From positions 1-32,916 of IMG/VR virus record IMGVR_UViG_3300010354_000321: DNA of 32,916 bases; one strand, written 5' to 3'. This document shows positions 13,390-20,256 of the stretch, piece by piece (the stretch's first letter is position 1; every line of letters begins with the position of its first letter). Below the pieces are notes generated by a model. That model saw only the letters and a program-made list of their open reading frames with translations. It searched no databases and had not been told where the DNA came from. Both the position numbers and the translations under genes were made by a program. The DNA comes from a virus.

Positions 13390-14351
13390 ATGAATGCTTT
13401 CACTAAGGCTTCAATGGCATAGATGCCTTGAATTTTGCCTGTAAACACTGAAAGCAGATTGTCATCTTGCTGGCTCACTGGAGCTCTATCGGCACTGTTG
13501 TTGCGCACTTTGGCCTTGACGGAAGTCACGGGAAGCAATGGCGAAAGATAGTCCTCAAGCTCTGACCAATATTGACGCAAGTGATTTTCCATGGCCATGC
13601 GTCGAGCGTAGGACTGCTCATTAAATCGCCGTCCGGGATGGACAGTGCTTTGTGAAATCACTCCATGCTTCACATGGCTCAATGACATCACTCCACTTTG
13701 ATAAGGGTAGAGAGAGAACAGCTCTCCATCGATGTAAGTGAGGGCTCCGAAGGGGAGAGGCTTTTTAATGGAATACAGCATCATCATCACCTCTTCAAAA
13801 AAGCAATTTTCTGCTGTCGAAAGGAGAGCATTGTTCGTGCAATCTATGACGTAGTCAAAATCTTTTTTCAAAAGAGGAATGTCGCTTATCTTGATGTCTG
13901 CGCGTACCACCAACGGCATCAGTAGCTGCGAGAAATATTCGGCAGCCAGCCCTGCATTGATGAATTTCTCCTGGGTGTTGATCACAAGAGAAGTGTTGCG
14001 CAGCCCATGATTCCTCACTTTGGTGTAGGGCCAATCCTTAAAAATGTGTCGCAAGGTGGTGCTATCAAGCAAGCTCTCGTCTTGAGCTACGGCATACAGA
14101 TTGTTTGGGATGTGATCGACGATATGGCCGTAGTCGCGCAGAAAAATTTGGAAGGTATCTCTGCACAGTTCTCTGGTGTGGGCATTCCGTGCATAGTGAT
14201 AGCCATAGTGAAGGCGGTTTTGATTGATGAGGGACGTTTCGCTGATCAGCGTATCGTTTCGCTCATAAAGCGTCACATCAACATTTCTACTCAGAGTGCG
14301 AGCCAAATGGCAGCCCACCCAGCCGCCTCCGATAATTGCAACGTGCTTCAT
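13377..14351 (-). CDS. FAD-dependent oxidoreductase (DAO type)
   Basis: From the minus-strand ATG at 14351 the product is 324 aa. It begins MKHVAIIGGGWVGCHLA, a dinucleotide-binding fold, followed by NQNRLHYGYHYARN, a block shared with FAD-dependent enzymes in surface-polysaccharide clusters. The C-terminal FAD contact is LSVFTGKIQGIYAI. It probably oxidises or rearranges a sugar or amino-sugar; the substrate is unknown. Its start overlaps the stop of the upstream minus-strand gene as TAATG. Together they form an antisense island inside the rightward virion genes. Confidence 0.75.
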   Translation of the reverse strand: MKHVAIIGGGWVGCHLARTLSRNVDVTLYERNDTLISETSLINQNRLHYGYHYARNAHTRELCRDTFQIFLRDYGHIVDHIPNNLYAVAQDESLLDSTTLRHIFKDWPYTKVRNHGLRNTSLVINTQEKFINAGLAAEYFSQLLMPLVVRADIKISDIPLLKKDFDYVIDCTNNALLSTAENCFFEEVMMMLYSIKKPLPFGALTYIDGELFSLYPYQSGVMSLSHVKHGVISQSTVHPGRRFNEQSYARRMAMENHLRQYWSELEDYLSPLLPVTSVKAKVRNNSADRAPVSQQDDNLLSVFTGKIQGIYAIEALVKAFIHAA

Positions 14352-15055
14352 TAGATGTCTATGCAAAGGTGGGGTTGAACGCCTTGCCAGTTGCTTTTCG
14401 CCTTGTACAAATCCAACTGAGGGAAATATTCGATGCGACGTTGCTTGCCCGTGTCATAAGGATCGGCATGGCCTTGATAGTTCCATTCGTCAGGACCATG
14501 AAGATCTGGATGGTAGACAGGGGTGGGTTCGTCCGTCAGCTTCCAAAGCATGTAATCCTCGTTTGGCACTCCCCATTGCTTCCACGCCTGCAAAGCCTGT
14601 GGCGAGCTGTCCATGTTTTTAATGGCCAGTAATCGATCCTTGTGGTGGAAAAGATAGCTGCTTTCGTACAGGCCAATGCTCATTGATGGCGTGCGCTTCA
14701 TAGCCACCTTTTTAGGGGTATCTGTGGGCAGTTGCACAACGAGCTCACCAAAGCGCGGACCAGCAAAGCAAGTGTCGTGCAGGAGAAACCAATAGGGGCT
14801 TTCAAGGCCTCGCTCCACCACTTCAATAAGAGGCGTGTACTCAAAGGAGTTTTGCTGCACGCAAAGCATCGAGATGCCATTGAAACTGGAAGCAAATTCC
14901 TGCTTCTTTCCGCCATTGACAATCAGAATTTGCTCAGCAGCAATGCCAGCCGCAAACAGAGAATTCGTGATCACTGGCAGCGTGTGCGGCGCAAATTTCG
15001 CACAAGTGCTGATAGCAAAACGAACAGAAGAGAGTGCTATCTGCATTGGCTTCAT
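14351..15055 (-). CDS. Glycosyltransferase-like protein
   Basis: From the minus-strand ATG at 15055 the product is 234 aa. The N-terminal half looks like a GT-A nucleotide-sugar fold: MKPMQIALSSVRFA, then AAGIAAEQILIVNGG, then LIEVVERGLESPYWFLLHD ending in a His-Asp acidic turn. A central segment (RTPSMSIGLYESSYLF) may be the acceptor side. No classic D-x-D is obvious. In-frame ATG at 15067 would add four residues. It is coupled to the FAD oxidoreductase by TAATG. Confidence is moderate because the family is recognised by pattern only. Confidence 0.55.
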   Translation of the reverse strand: MKPMQIALSSVRFAISTCAKFAPHTLPVITNSLFAAGIAAEQILIVNGGKKQEFASSFNGISMLCVQQNSFEYTPLIEVVERGLESPYWFLLHDTCFAGPRFGELVVQLPTDTPKKVAMKRTPSMSIGLYESSYLFHHKDRLLAIKNMDSSPQALQAWKQWGVPNEDYMLWKLTDEPTPVYHPDLHGPDEWNYQGHADPYDTGKQRRIEYFPQLDLYKAKSNWQGVQPHLCIDI

Positions 15056-15109
15056 CGCTGCGACCACAGTCTAAATGGCCGTTATGATTGCGAAGCTTCC
15101 AATCAAGAC

Positions 15110-16333
15110 ATGGCAAAAATCCTTTATTGCGGCGATGCGTTTGTCGAAACTGGCTTCGGGCGAGTTGCCGAAAATTTGCTCCCTGCGCTAGCAGAGGAGC
15201 ATGAAGTGCATGTGCTGGCCGTCAACTACTGGGGCGACCACGACGAACGCACCGCCAAATACAAGGTGTATCCCGCAGGGACGCACGGCCATGATCCATT
15301 TGGCTCCCATCGCATCCCGGAATTCGTTCAGCTCATCAAGCCAGATTTGGTGTGGGTGACCAATGACTTCTGGATTGGCATTCAGCTCTGGAATCAAATT
15401 AAGCAATTCCAGGAAGAAATTGGTTTCAAATACTATTGCTACACCCCCATCGACTCCTACGGCATCTTCAAGGAGACGATGCCTCCCGTCATGGAATGGG
15501 ACGGGCTTGGCACCTACACGCAGTTTGCTGCCGAGGAGCTCAAGAAGGCAGGCTACGACAAGCACATTGATATCATTTCGCACGGCGTAGACCGCACCAA
15601 ATTTTTCCCTGGTGAGCGGGAAGCCCTGCGTAAAGCGCTGGGCGTCCCGCAGGAGAATTTTATTGTCTTCAATGGCAATAGGAATCAACCGCGTAAGCGT
15701 ATTGATTTGACGATCAAGGGTTTTATTAAGTTTGCAAAGGACAAGCCTGATGCACAGCTTTGGCTGAACATGGGCAAAAAAGACCTTGGCTGGGACTTGG
15801 TACCTCTGTTTAAGCGTGTGGCACGAGACGAAGGCTACGATCCCACTGGCAAGCTGATTCTTACCAGTCCTCACTTTGACGTGAGCAATTGCCTGTCAGT
15901 GGAGAAGCTGAATCAAGTGTATGGAGCTGTGGACGTGGGCGTCAACACTTGTATTGGCGAAGGCTGGGGCTTGGTCAACTTTGAGCATGCTGCTGCAGGC
16001 GTGGCGCAAGTGGTGCCAGATCACACGAGCCTGAAGGAGATTTTCAATGACATTCCACGCATCGAATGCATTGGCTCTGAAACCGATAGGAACTATGGCC
16101 TCGAGCGTCCACTGCCTGATCCTCAAAGCATGGCTGATCTGCTGACTATGTACTACGAAGATCGCAACAAGCTGCAGGCCACTGCAGACTGGTGCTATGA
16201 GCGTGTTACGTCTCCTGAGTTTTCATGGGACGTTATTGGCAAGCAAATGCTGGGCATTGTCAATCGCCTGTTGTCCACTCCCAAGACGAAGGCTTCTGGC
16301 CAAGGCTTTGGCACTCCCGCGAAGATTGTTTGA
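15110..16333 (+). CDS. Glycosyltransferase, GT4-like (GT-B fold)
   Basis: The 407-aa product begins MAKILYCGDAFVETGFGRVA, the N-terminal Rossmann half. The C-terminal donor-binding half has FIVFNGNRNQPRKRIDLTIK, VDVGVNTCIGEGWGLVNFEH and a following AGVAQVVPDH. The E-G-W-G-L...E string is the GT4 E-x7-E nucleotide-sugar motif. It should transfer a sugar from an NDP- or GDP-sugar. The frame is open upstream to 14732 but that part is antisense to the minus-strand gene, so ATG 15110 is chosen. It diverges from the minus-strand pair, so a promoter for each side should lie in 15056-15109. Confidence 0.85.
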   Translation: MAKILYCGDAFVETGFGRVAENLLPALAEEHEVHVLAVNYWGDHDERTAKYKVYPAGTHGHDPFGSHRIPEFVQLIKPDLVWVTNDFWIGIQLWNQIKQFQEEIGFKYYCYTPIDSYGIFKETMPPVMEWDGLGTYTQFAAEELKKAGYDKHIDIISHGVDRTKFFPGEREALRKALGVPQENFIVFNGNRNQPRKRIDLTIKGFIKFAKDKPDAQLWLNMGKKDLGWDLVPLFKRVARDEGYDPTGKLILTSPHFDVSNCLSVEKLNQVYGAVDVGVNTCIGEGWGLVNFEHAAAGVAQVVPDHTSLKEIFNDIPRIECIGSETDRNYGLERPLPDPQSMADLLTMYYEDRNKLQATADWCYERVTSPEFSWDVIGKQMLGIVNRLLSTPKTKASGQGFGTPAKIV

Positions 16334-16335
16334 TC

Positions 16336-17052
16336 ATGCAAGTTTCTCAAATTTTTCTAACGACTGATCCTGCCGAAGAGCTCAGTCCTTTCTTGAAATA
16401 CGCAACAAGCACGATTGACGTGCATTTCCCAAATGCAGACCACAAGATCTATACGAACGAAAGTCTTCGTCAATTCATTGCTGATGCATATGGCGGGGAA
16501 GTGTTGTGGGCCTATGACAAACTGAAGCCGTTTTCATACAAAGCAGACCTTGGTCGTTTTGCATTGCTAAATCACTTTGGTGGATGGTATTTTGACATTG
16601 CCATTCGTTGCATTAATGCAGTGGATGTTGGTGATCGTATTGAATTTCTGGCATTTCGGGACATTCAAAAGTTCAGCTTTACTGCGCATGCATGCGCCAC
16701 CACTGTTCTCTATTCAAAGCCAAACAATAAGAGCCTGCAAACTGCAATTGAATACATCATTCGCAATTGCAAAGAAGGCTATTACGGCATCACTCCATTG
16801 TGCCCTACTGGTCCAACTTTGCTAGGTGAAGCATTAGCCGCGAATCGCGGCAATGCGAACTATGTGTTTGGCGACTATCTGGAACTAACGCCTACGCATC
16901 AACATCAGAACCGTGCCTTCGTACTACCAGATGGTACTATTCTTGCCTGGAGCAAGCCTTCTGGCGGTGGCGATCTAACTGGAGTGGGCGCCAAGGGAGT
17001 CAACAACTACAACGAGCTTTGGGCGGCAAGGGACATTTATGCAGCCGATTGA
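16336..17052 (+). CDS. GT32/OCH1-like glycosyltransferase
   Basis: The 238-aa product starts 2 bp after the GT4-like stop. The core block LKPFSYKADLGRFALLNHF then GGWYFDIAIRCI matches the K-x-D-x2-R-y-x-l-y-x-x-G-G-x-Y-x-D-x-D motif of GT32 sugar transferases. The second aspartate of the D-x-D is replaced by alanine (DIA), so metal binding or catalysis may differ. The C-terminal half has a CPTGPTLLGEAL block also seen in this family. The 3' end overlaps the DUF4422-like gene by 14 bp. The sugar substrate is unknown. Confidence 0.75.
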   Translation: MQVSQIFLTTDPAEELSPFLKYATSTIDVHFPNADHKIYTNESLRQFIADAYGGEVLWAYDKLKPFSYKADLGRFALLNHFGGWYFDIAIRCINAVDVGDRIEFLAFRDIQKFSFTAHACATTVLYSKPNNKSLQTAIEYIIRNCKEGYYGITPLCPTGPTLLGEALAANRGNANYVFGDYLELTPTHQHQNRAFVLPDGTILAWSKPSGGGDLTGVGAKGVNNYNELWAARDIYAAD

Positions 17053-17755
17053 TTCAACAATTTACGGCGTCTGTATTCGCGGGGAGGGAATGCGCTATAC
17101 GGCGCATTCCCGCATTGTTCCAATTATGGGACACAGTATTTCTTTGAGCGAAAAAGAAAGGAAAGACTTGCGTGAAGGAGGCTTTGTTTTTGATGACGAG
17201 AATGCTTACTATTCCTGCCTCAATCCATGGTGGGGAGAGCTTAGTTGCGTGCATTGGATGTTGCTTAATGCAGAAGAACGCAACATTGGCAATGCACAAT
17301 ATCGCCGCAATTGGATAGAACCTAAAGGCTATTGGTACGACGAAAACACTTTGTATTTCCCAGAGCCTGCCATATTTAGCTGCTCCTTGGAGCAGCAATT
17401 TTATGGAGGCCATTCTGCTTTTGACGCGCCAGCAATTACGAGGCAATTGGCTGATTCTGGGGCGTGGCTATTTTCAAGAGAACAGATTGACAAGGTTTGG
17501 GCTCAAAATACATTGATTGGCTGCAATATGGCTCGAGGCCCTAAGCATGCATACAAGCATTTTATGAGCCGTCTGTTTGATGCATTGATGCCCATGTGGC
17601 GCCTGCATGGAGCAGACTTTTTGTTCATTGAAGGCTATGACAAACGGGCTCTTGCTTTCACTGCTGAGAGAATTATTACTGGCATGGTTCTTTATCGGGA
17701 CGAACTATTCCCTGGTATGAACATAGGCACTGCTCCTATAGGATTTATAGGATAG
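17039..17755 (+). CDS. DUF4422-type putative glycosyltransferase
   Basis: The 238-aa product has the DUF4422 order: MGHSISLSEKERKDL, then LNPWWGELSCVHWMLLNA, a YRR triplet (AQYRRNW), an ICNM-like stretch (LIGCNMARGPKHAYKHFMS) and a C-terminal RALAFTAERIITG. DUF4422 proteins occur in exopolysaccharide clusters and are considered glycosyltransferases. This copy is somewhat divergent. It is the last gene of the sugar cassette, 23 bp before the next head gene, and its start lies inside the GT32-like gene. Confidence 0.7.
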   Translation: MQPIDSTIYGVCIRGEGMRYTAHSRIVPIMGHSISLSEKERKDLREGGFVFDDENAYYSCLNPWWGELSCVHWMLLNAEERNIGNAQYRRNWIEPKGYWYDENTLYFPEPAIFSCSLEQQFYGGHSAFDAPAITRQLADSGAWLFSREQIDKVWAQNTLIGCNMARGPKHAYKHFMSRLFDALMPMWRLHGADFLFIEGYDKRALAFTAERIITGMVLYRDELFPGMNIGTAPIGFIG

Positions 17756-17778
17756 AAGCACGGTCTCATTCTTTGATC

Positions 17779-18048
17779 ATGACTAAAAAGGAAAAGCAAG
17801 CCAAGGTGGCAAAGGTGATGCGCGAGTTCAAGGCAGGCACCTTGAAAGGCAGCGATAAGAAGCCCATCAAGAGCCGGAAACAGGCTATTGCCATTGCACT
17901 GTCCGAAGCTGGAATGAGCCGTGAGGGCAAGAGCGATGAATATTGGGACAGCTATTTCATGACCATCATTGGTGAAGAGGAAGAAGAAAAGGAAGAAGAA
18001 GAGGGCATGGAAGAAGAAATGAGCGATGGCAAGGGAAAAAAGGCCTGA
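17779..18048 (+). CDS. DUF6496-like protein, upstream part of a probable frameshift fusion
   Basis: From ATG 17779 the in-frame product is 89 aa. It has a basic N-terminal domain (KVMREFKAGTLKG, then SRKQAIAIALSEAG) typical of DUF6496 in phage head regions, then a long acidic Glu-rich stretch and a basic end (GKGKKA). The last sense codons read GGA AAA AAG GCC TGA. The heptamer A AAA AAG (18036-18042) is a known strong -1 slippery site, and an 8-bp stem begins 5 nt later. Slippage would join this product to the next frame (18042-18416) to give about 212 aa. A small acidic/basic protein at this place may be a scaffold or head-core component. Confidence 0.75.
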   Translation: MTKKEKQAKVAKVMREFKAGTLKGSDKKPIKSRKQAIAIALSEAGMSREGKSDEYWDSYFMTIIGEEEEEKEEEEGMEEEMSDGKGKKA

Positions 18049-18074
18049 GGGGCGACGCTCAAAGCTTCGCCCCT
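18036..18074 (+). other. Predicted -1 programmed ribosomal frameshift signal
   Basis: Slippery heptamer A AAA AAG at 18036-18042 is in the correct zero-frame phase. A 5-nt spacer (18043-18047) follows, then AGGGGCGA (18048-18055) pairing with TCGCCCCT (18067-18074) over an 11-nt loop. Slip site, spacer and stem match the layout of the Escherichia coli dnaX signal. The zero-frame stop TGA is at 18046-18048. Confidence 0.75.
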
Positions 18075-18416
18075 CCTGCTGCTGTTAGGGCTGCCGCTCG
18101 TCGTGGCTTAGCGCTGCGCAAGAAGCACGGCAAAGGTGGTTTGTCCACCCAGGAAGCAGGAAAGCAAGGGATTGGCAGTGGCGTGGCCAGGGCCAGTGAT
18201 CTTGCTGGGGGCGGAGCAGTGAGCTTCGAGACGATTAAGCGGATGTCTGCATTCTTCTCTCGCCATGAGAAGAACAAAAGCGGCGGCGAAGACGACGCTG
18301 GTTACATTGCTTGGCTTTTGTGGGGCGGTGATGCTGGGAGGGCCTGGGCGAATCGCATCATTAAAATGATGGAAAAACGTCAGAAGGCCGATGAGCGAAT
18401 TCGTCAGAGTGATTGA
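18042..18416 (+). CDS. Downstream (-1 frame) part of the DUF6496-like fusion
   Basis: This 124-residue extension is open from the slip site to TGA 18414-18416. It has a conserved-looking domain: PPAAVRAAARRGLALRKKHG, then GLSTQEAGKQGIGSGVARA, VSFETIKRMSAFFSRH and YIAWLLWGGDAGRAWANR. I recall this block as a common domain in cyanophage and other phage head-region proteins. The only possible local start is TTG 18141, which would cut off the conserved RRGLALRKKHG part. No ATG or GTG lies between the stop and the domain. Frameshifting from the upstream gene is therefore the best explanation; a homopolymer sequence error (A6) is the alternative. Confidence 0.7.
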   Translation, partial: GLRGDAQSFAPPAAVRAAARRGLALRKKHGKGGLSTQEAGKQGIGSGVARASDLAGGGAVSFETIKRMSAFFSRHEKNKSGGEDDAGYIAWLLWGGDAGRAWANRIIKMMEKRQKADERIRQSD

Positions 18417-18708
18417 AGAGGAAGACGAAGGCATCGGCCTGATGAAGGCGTTGTCAATTCTTTCGGCTAACGAACATCGCAACACATCACGCTGGGAGCT
18501 TGTTGAGAAGCAATGCTTCAAGAATGGGCGCCTCGATGAGACGCACATTTATGTGCAGAGCGTCTACGAACAGCCCGACCCACATTTCATTCCAACCAAG
18601 TTTTTGGTGTTTGAAGTGGAAGCCATGGCAAAGGCTTACATCATGGAAGGCATCGAAAACCAGCTCAGCGAACTGCGGGGCTATGACGATGACGATGATG
18701 ACGATTGA
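18391..18708 (+). CDS. Acidic-tailed hypothetical protein, 105 aa
   Basis: ATG 18391 lies inside the end of the previous gene (26-bp overlap). The product has a mixed alpha/beta look (VEKQCFKNGRLDETHIYVQS, then FLVFEVEAMAKAYIMEGI) and ends in seven consecutive aspartates from a GAT/GAC repeat. The tail overlaps the end of the minus-strand repressor gene by 28 bp. No family is recognised. The position between a head-core gene and the prohead protease suggests a virion-assembly role, which is inference. Confidence 0.6.
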   Translation: MSEFVRVIEEEDEGIGLMKALSILSANEHRNTSRWELVEKQCFKNGRLDETHIYVQSVYEQPDPHFIPTKFLVFEVEAMAKAYIMEGIENQLSELRGYDDDDDDD

Positions 18709-19013
18709 GAAGAATCAACGACAAATGATGGGTAGCCCATCAACCACAGCACACTGATTCCATAGAGACCGCTGAGCGTGCGAATTTGCACGCAATCAGG
18801 CGCCAGTTCTCCGCTTTCAAGGCGGGAGATGGTGCTTTGGTCGCAATGTAGCTCTTTGGCAATGTCTGCTTGAGAGAGACCAGAATGGAGCCGAGCTTGA
18901 CGAAGGCGCTCCGCAATGAGCGCCTTCGCTTCAACGTATGAAAGCTTGAGCTTGTCCTTGCGGCTGACGAGCATCAAACGGCCAAGTCCCTGAATATCCA
19001 TGCGGATATGCAT
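18681..19013 (-). CDS. XRE-family HTH transcriptional regulator
   Basis: From the minus-strand ATG at 19013 the product is 110 aa. The Cro/CI-type helix-turn-helix is clear: ERLRQARLHSGLSQADIAKE, then LHCDQSTISRLESGELAPD, then a third helix ending LSGLYGISVLWLMG. It should bind a DNA dyad as a dimer. The C-terminus is poly-Ser because it is read antisense to the poly-Asp codons of the neighbouring gene. It is transcribed away from the prohead protease, and the 27-bp inverted repeat at 19032-19058 lies between them. An ATG at 19001 is an alternative start. No ligand or protease domain is present. Confidence 0.85.
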   Translation of the reverse strand: MHIRMDIQGLGRLMLVSRKDKLKLSYVEAKALIAERLRQARLHSGLSQADIAKELHCDQSTISRLESGELAPDCVQIRTLSGLYGISVLWLMGYPSFVVDSSQSSSSSSS

Positions 19014-19031
19014 AACAGCAGCGACTGTAGC

Positions 19032-19058
19032 ATAAATATAACGATAAAGTATATTTAT
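19032..19058. promoter_or_regulatory. 27-bp operator-like inverted repeat covering the protease start
   Basis: ATAAATATA (19032-19040), 9-bp spacer, TATATTTAT (19050-19058); both 9-bp arms are perfect. The right arm includes the first two bases of the protease ATG (19057). The left arm is 19 bp from the regulator start. The likely binder is the adjacent XRE protein. AT-rich -10-like strings lie within it. Confidence 0.65.
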
Positions 19059-20253
19059 GAGCACCACATCTTGTCGGTACGATTTCTCTCCTATTGAGAA
19101 ATTCGAGACCACTCCCGAAGGGTATCTCCGCGTGTGGGCGTCCATCGCCCGCACCGGCATTCAGCATTACACCGATGCTGACGGTTCCATTCGACGAGAA
19201 TACCGCCCAGAGCAAGAAGTGGCGTCTCCCGAGAGTCTTGCCTCATTCGCGGGCAAGGCAATCACTTCTGAGCACCCTCCAGTGCTGCTTGATAGCGCCA
19301 ATACAAAGGACTATCAAGTGGGCTTTAGTGGCACTGAAATTGTGTACGACAACGGCTTTGTAAAGGCCGTTATGACCGTCACTGATGAAGACGCCATTAA
19401 GCGCATCATGCGCGGAGATGCAAGGGAAGTATCAGCCGGTTACCGGGTTAATTACGACCCGACGCCTGGCGTAACGGAAGATGGTGAGCATTTCGATGGC
19501 ATCCAAAAGGAAATCATCGGCAATCACATTGCTATCGTCCGTCGTGGCCGTGCTGGCCCGCAAGTGAGGCTCCATCTTGATCGTCAAGATGCTGCTGATC
19601 CCTCTCTATTTTCCAAAGAGGAAAACCAAACTATGACCGCCAAAGTCGTATTCGACGGCGCCGAGTTTGAGGTGAGCGAGAGCGTTGCTCTGGCGATCAC
19701 CAAAGAACGAGAAGACGCCAAGATGTCCTTCGAGGACATGAAGAAAAAGTACGACGAGCTCGTGGCCGCTGCCGATTCCATGAAGTCCGAAATGGATGCC
19801 ATGGAAGGCGAACTCAAGGGCAAAATGGATGCCGCCGAAGGGCGGGCCGATGCTCTGGCCGAGCAAGTCGAAGAACTCAGGGGCGAACTGGAAGCCGCCA
19901 AGCAAATCAACCTGGATTCCATGGTTGAAGAGCGCGTGGCTCTGGTTGAAAAAGCCAAAGCTGTGCTGGATTCTGATTATGAATTCAGCGGCAAGAGTGA
20001 CCGCGAAGTGATGGTTGATTCCATCAAAGCTGTGCGTGGCGACTCTGTTGCTCTGGACGAAAAGTCTGACGACTACGTCCTGGCAATGTTCGACACCATT
20101 GCTGAAGCTGGTCGTTCTGACTCTGCTACCACCGACGAGCTGCGCAAAGCCGTAGCTTCGATTGCCTCTCCCGTTGCTGCACCTTCCAGCTATATGGATC
20201 GTCTGCAGAACGCTTGGAAGGCCCCTCTCTCCATCTCCAAGGAGGCTAAGTAA
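19057..20253 (+). CDS. Prohead protease (DUF2213 type) fused to scaffold domain
   Basis: The 398-aa product has an N-terminal protease domain (about 1-190): TSEHPP (H73), REVSAGYR (S126) and IGNHIAIVRRGRAG (H157), the His/Ser/His pattern of phage DUF2213 proteases. From about residue 193 it becomes a charged coiled coil (EREDAKMSFEDMKKKYDELV and EGRADALAEQVEELRGELEA) typical of a scaffold. The protease releases scaffold and trims head proteins before packaging. ATG 19057 lies inside the operator-like repeat, with no Shine-Dalgarno sequence. A probable internal start for free scaffold lies at 19633. The next gene starts 3 bp after its stop. Confidence 0.85.
   Translation: MSTTSCRYDFSPIEKFETTPEGYLRVWASIARTGIQHYTDADGSIRREYRPEQEVASPESLASFAGKAITSEHPPVLLDSANTKDYQVGFSGTEIVYDNGFVKAVMTVTDEDAIKRIMRGDAREVSAGYRVNYDPTPGVTEDGEHFDGIQKEIIGNHIAIVRRGRAGPQVRLHLDRQDAADPSLFSKEENQTMTAKVVFDGAEFEVSESVALAITKEREDAKMSFEDMKKKYDELVAAADSMKSEMDAMEGELKGKMDAAEGRADALAEQVEELRGELEAAKQINLDSMVEERVALVEKAKAVLDSDYEFSGKSDREVMVDSIKAVRGDSVALDEKSDDYVLAMFDTIAEAGRSDSATTDELRKAVASIASPVAAPSSYMDRLQNAWKAPLSISKEAK
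19633..20253 (+). CDS. Nested scaffold protein from an internal start
   Basis: An in-frame ATG at 19633 is preceded by AAAGAGGAAAA (19615-19625), a good purine-rich ribosome-binding site 11-12 nt away. It sits exactly at the junction between protease and coiled-coil domains. The 206-aa product would begin MTAKVVFDGAEFEVSES. Lambda makes its Nu3 scaffold from within the C protease gene in the same way. The internal start is inference from position and ribosome-binding site. Confidence 0.55.
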   Translation: MTAKVVFDGAEFEVSESVALAITKEREDAKMSFEDMKKKYDELVAAADSMKSEMDAMEGELKGKMDAAEGRADALAEQVEELRGELEAAKQINLDSMVEERVALVEKAKAVLDSDYEFSGKSDREVMVDSIKAVRGDSVALDEKSDDYVLAMFDTIAEAGRSDSATTDELRKAVASIASPVAAPSSYMDRLQNAWKAPLSISKEAK

Positions 20254-20256
20254 TCC

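Noticed and set aside
14732-15109. Long N-terminal extension of the GT4-like gene
   Set aside because: This stretch is antisense to a minus-strand gene with better protein character, and the conserved N-terminus begins at ATG 15110.
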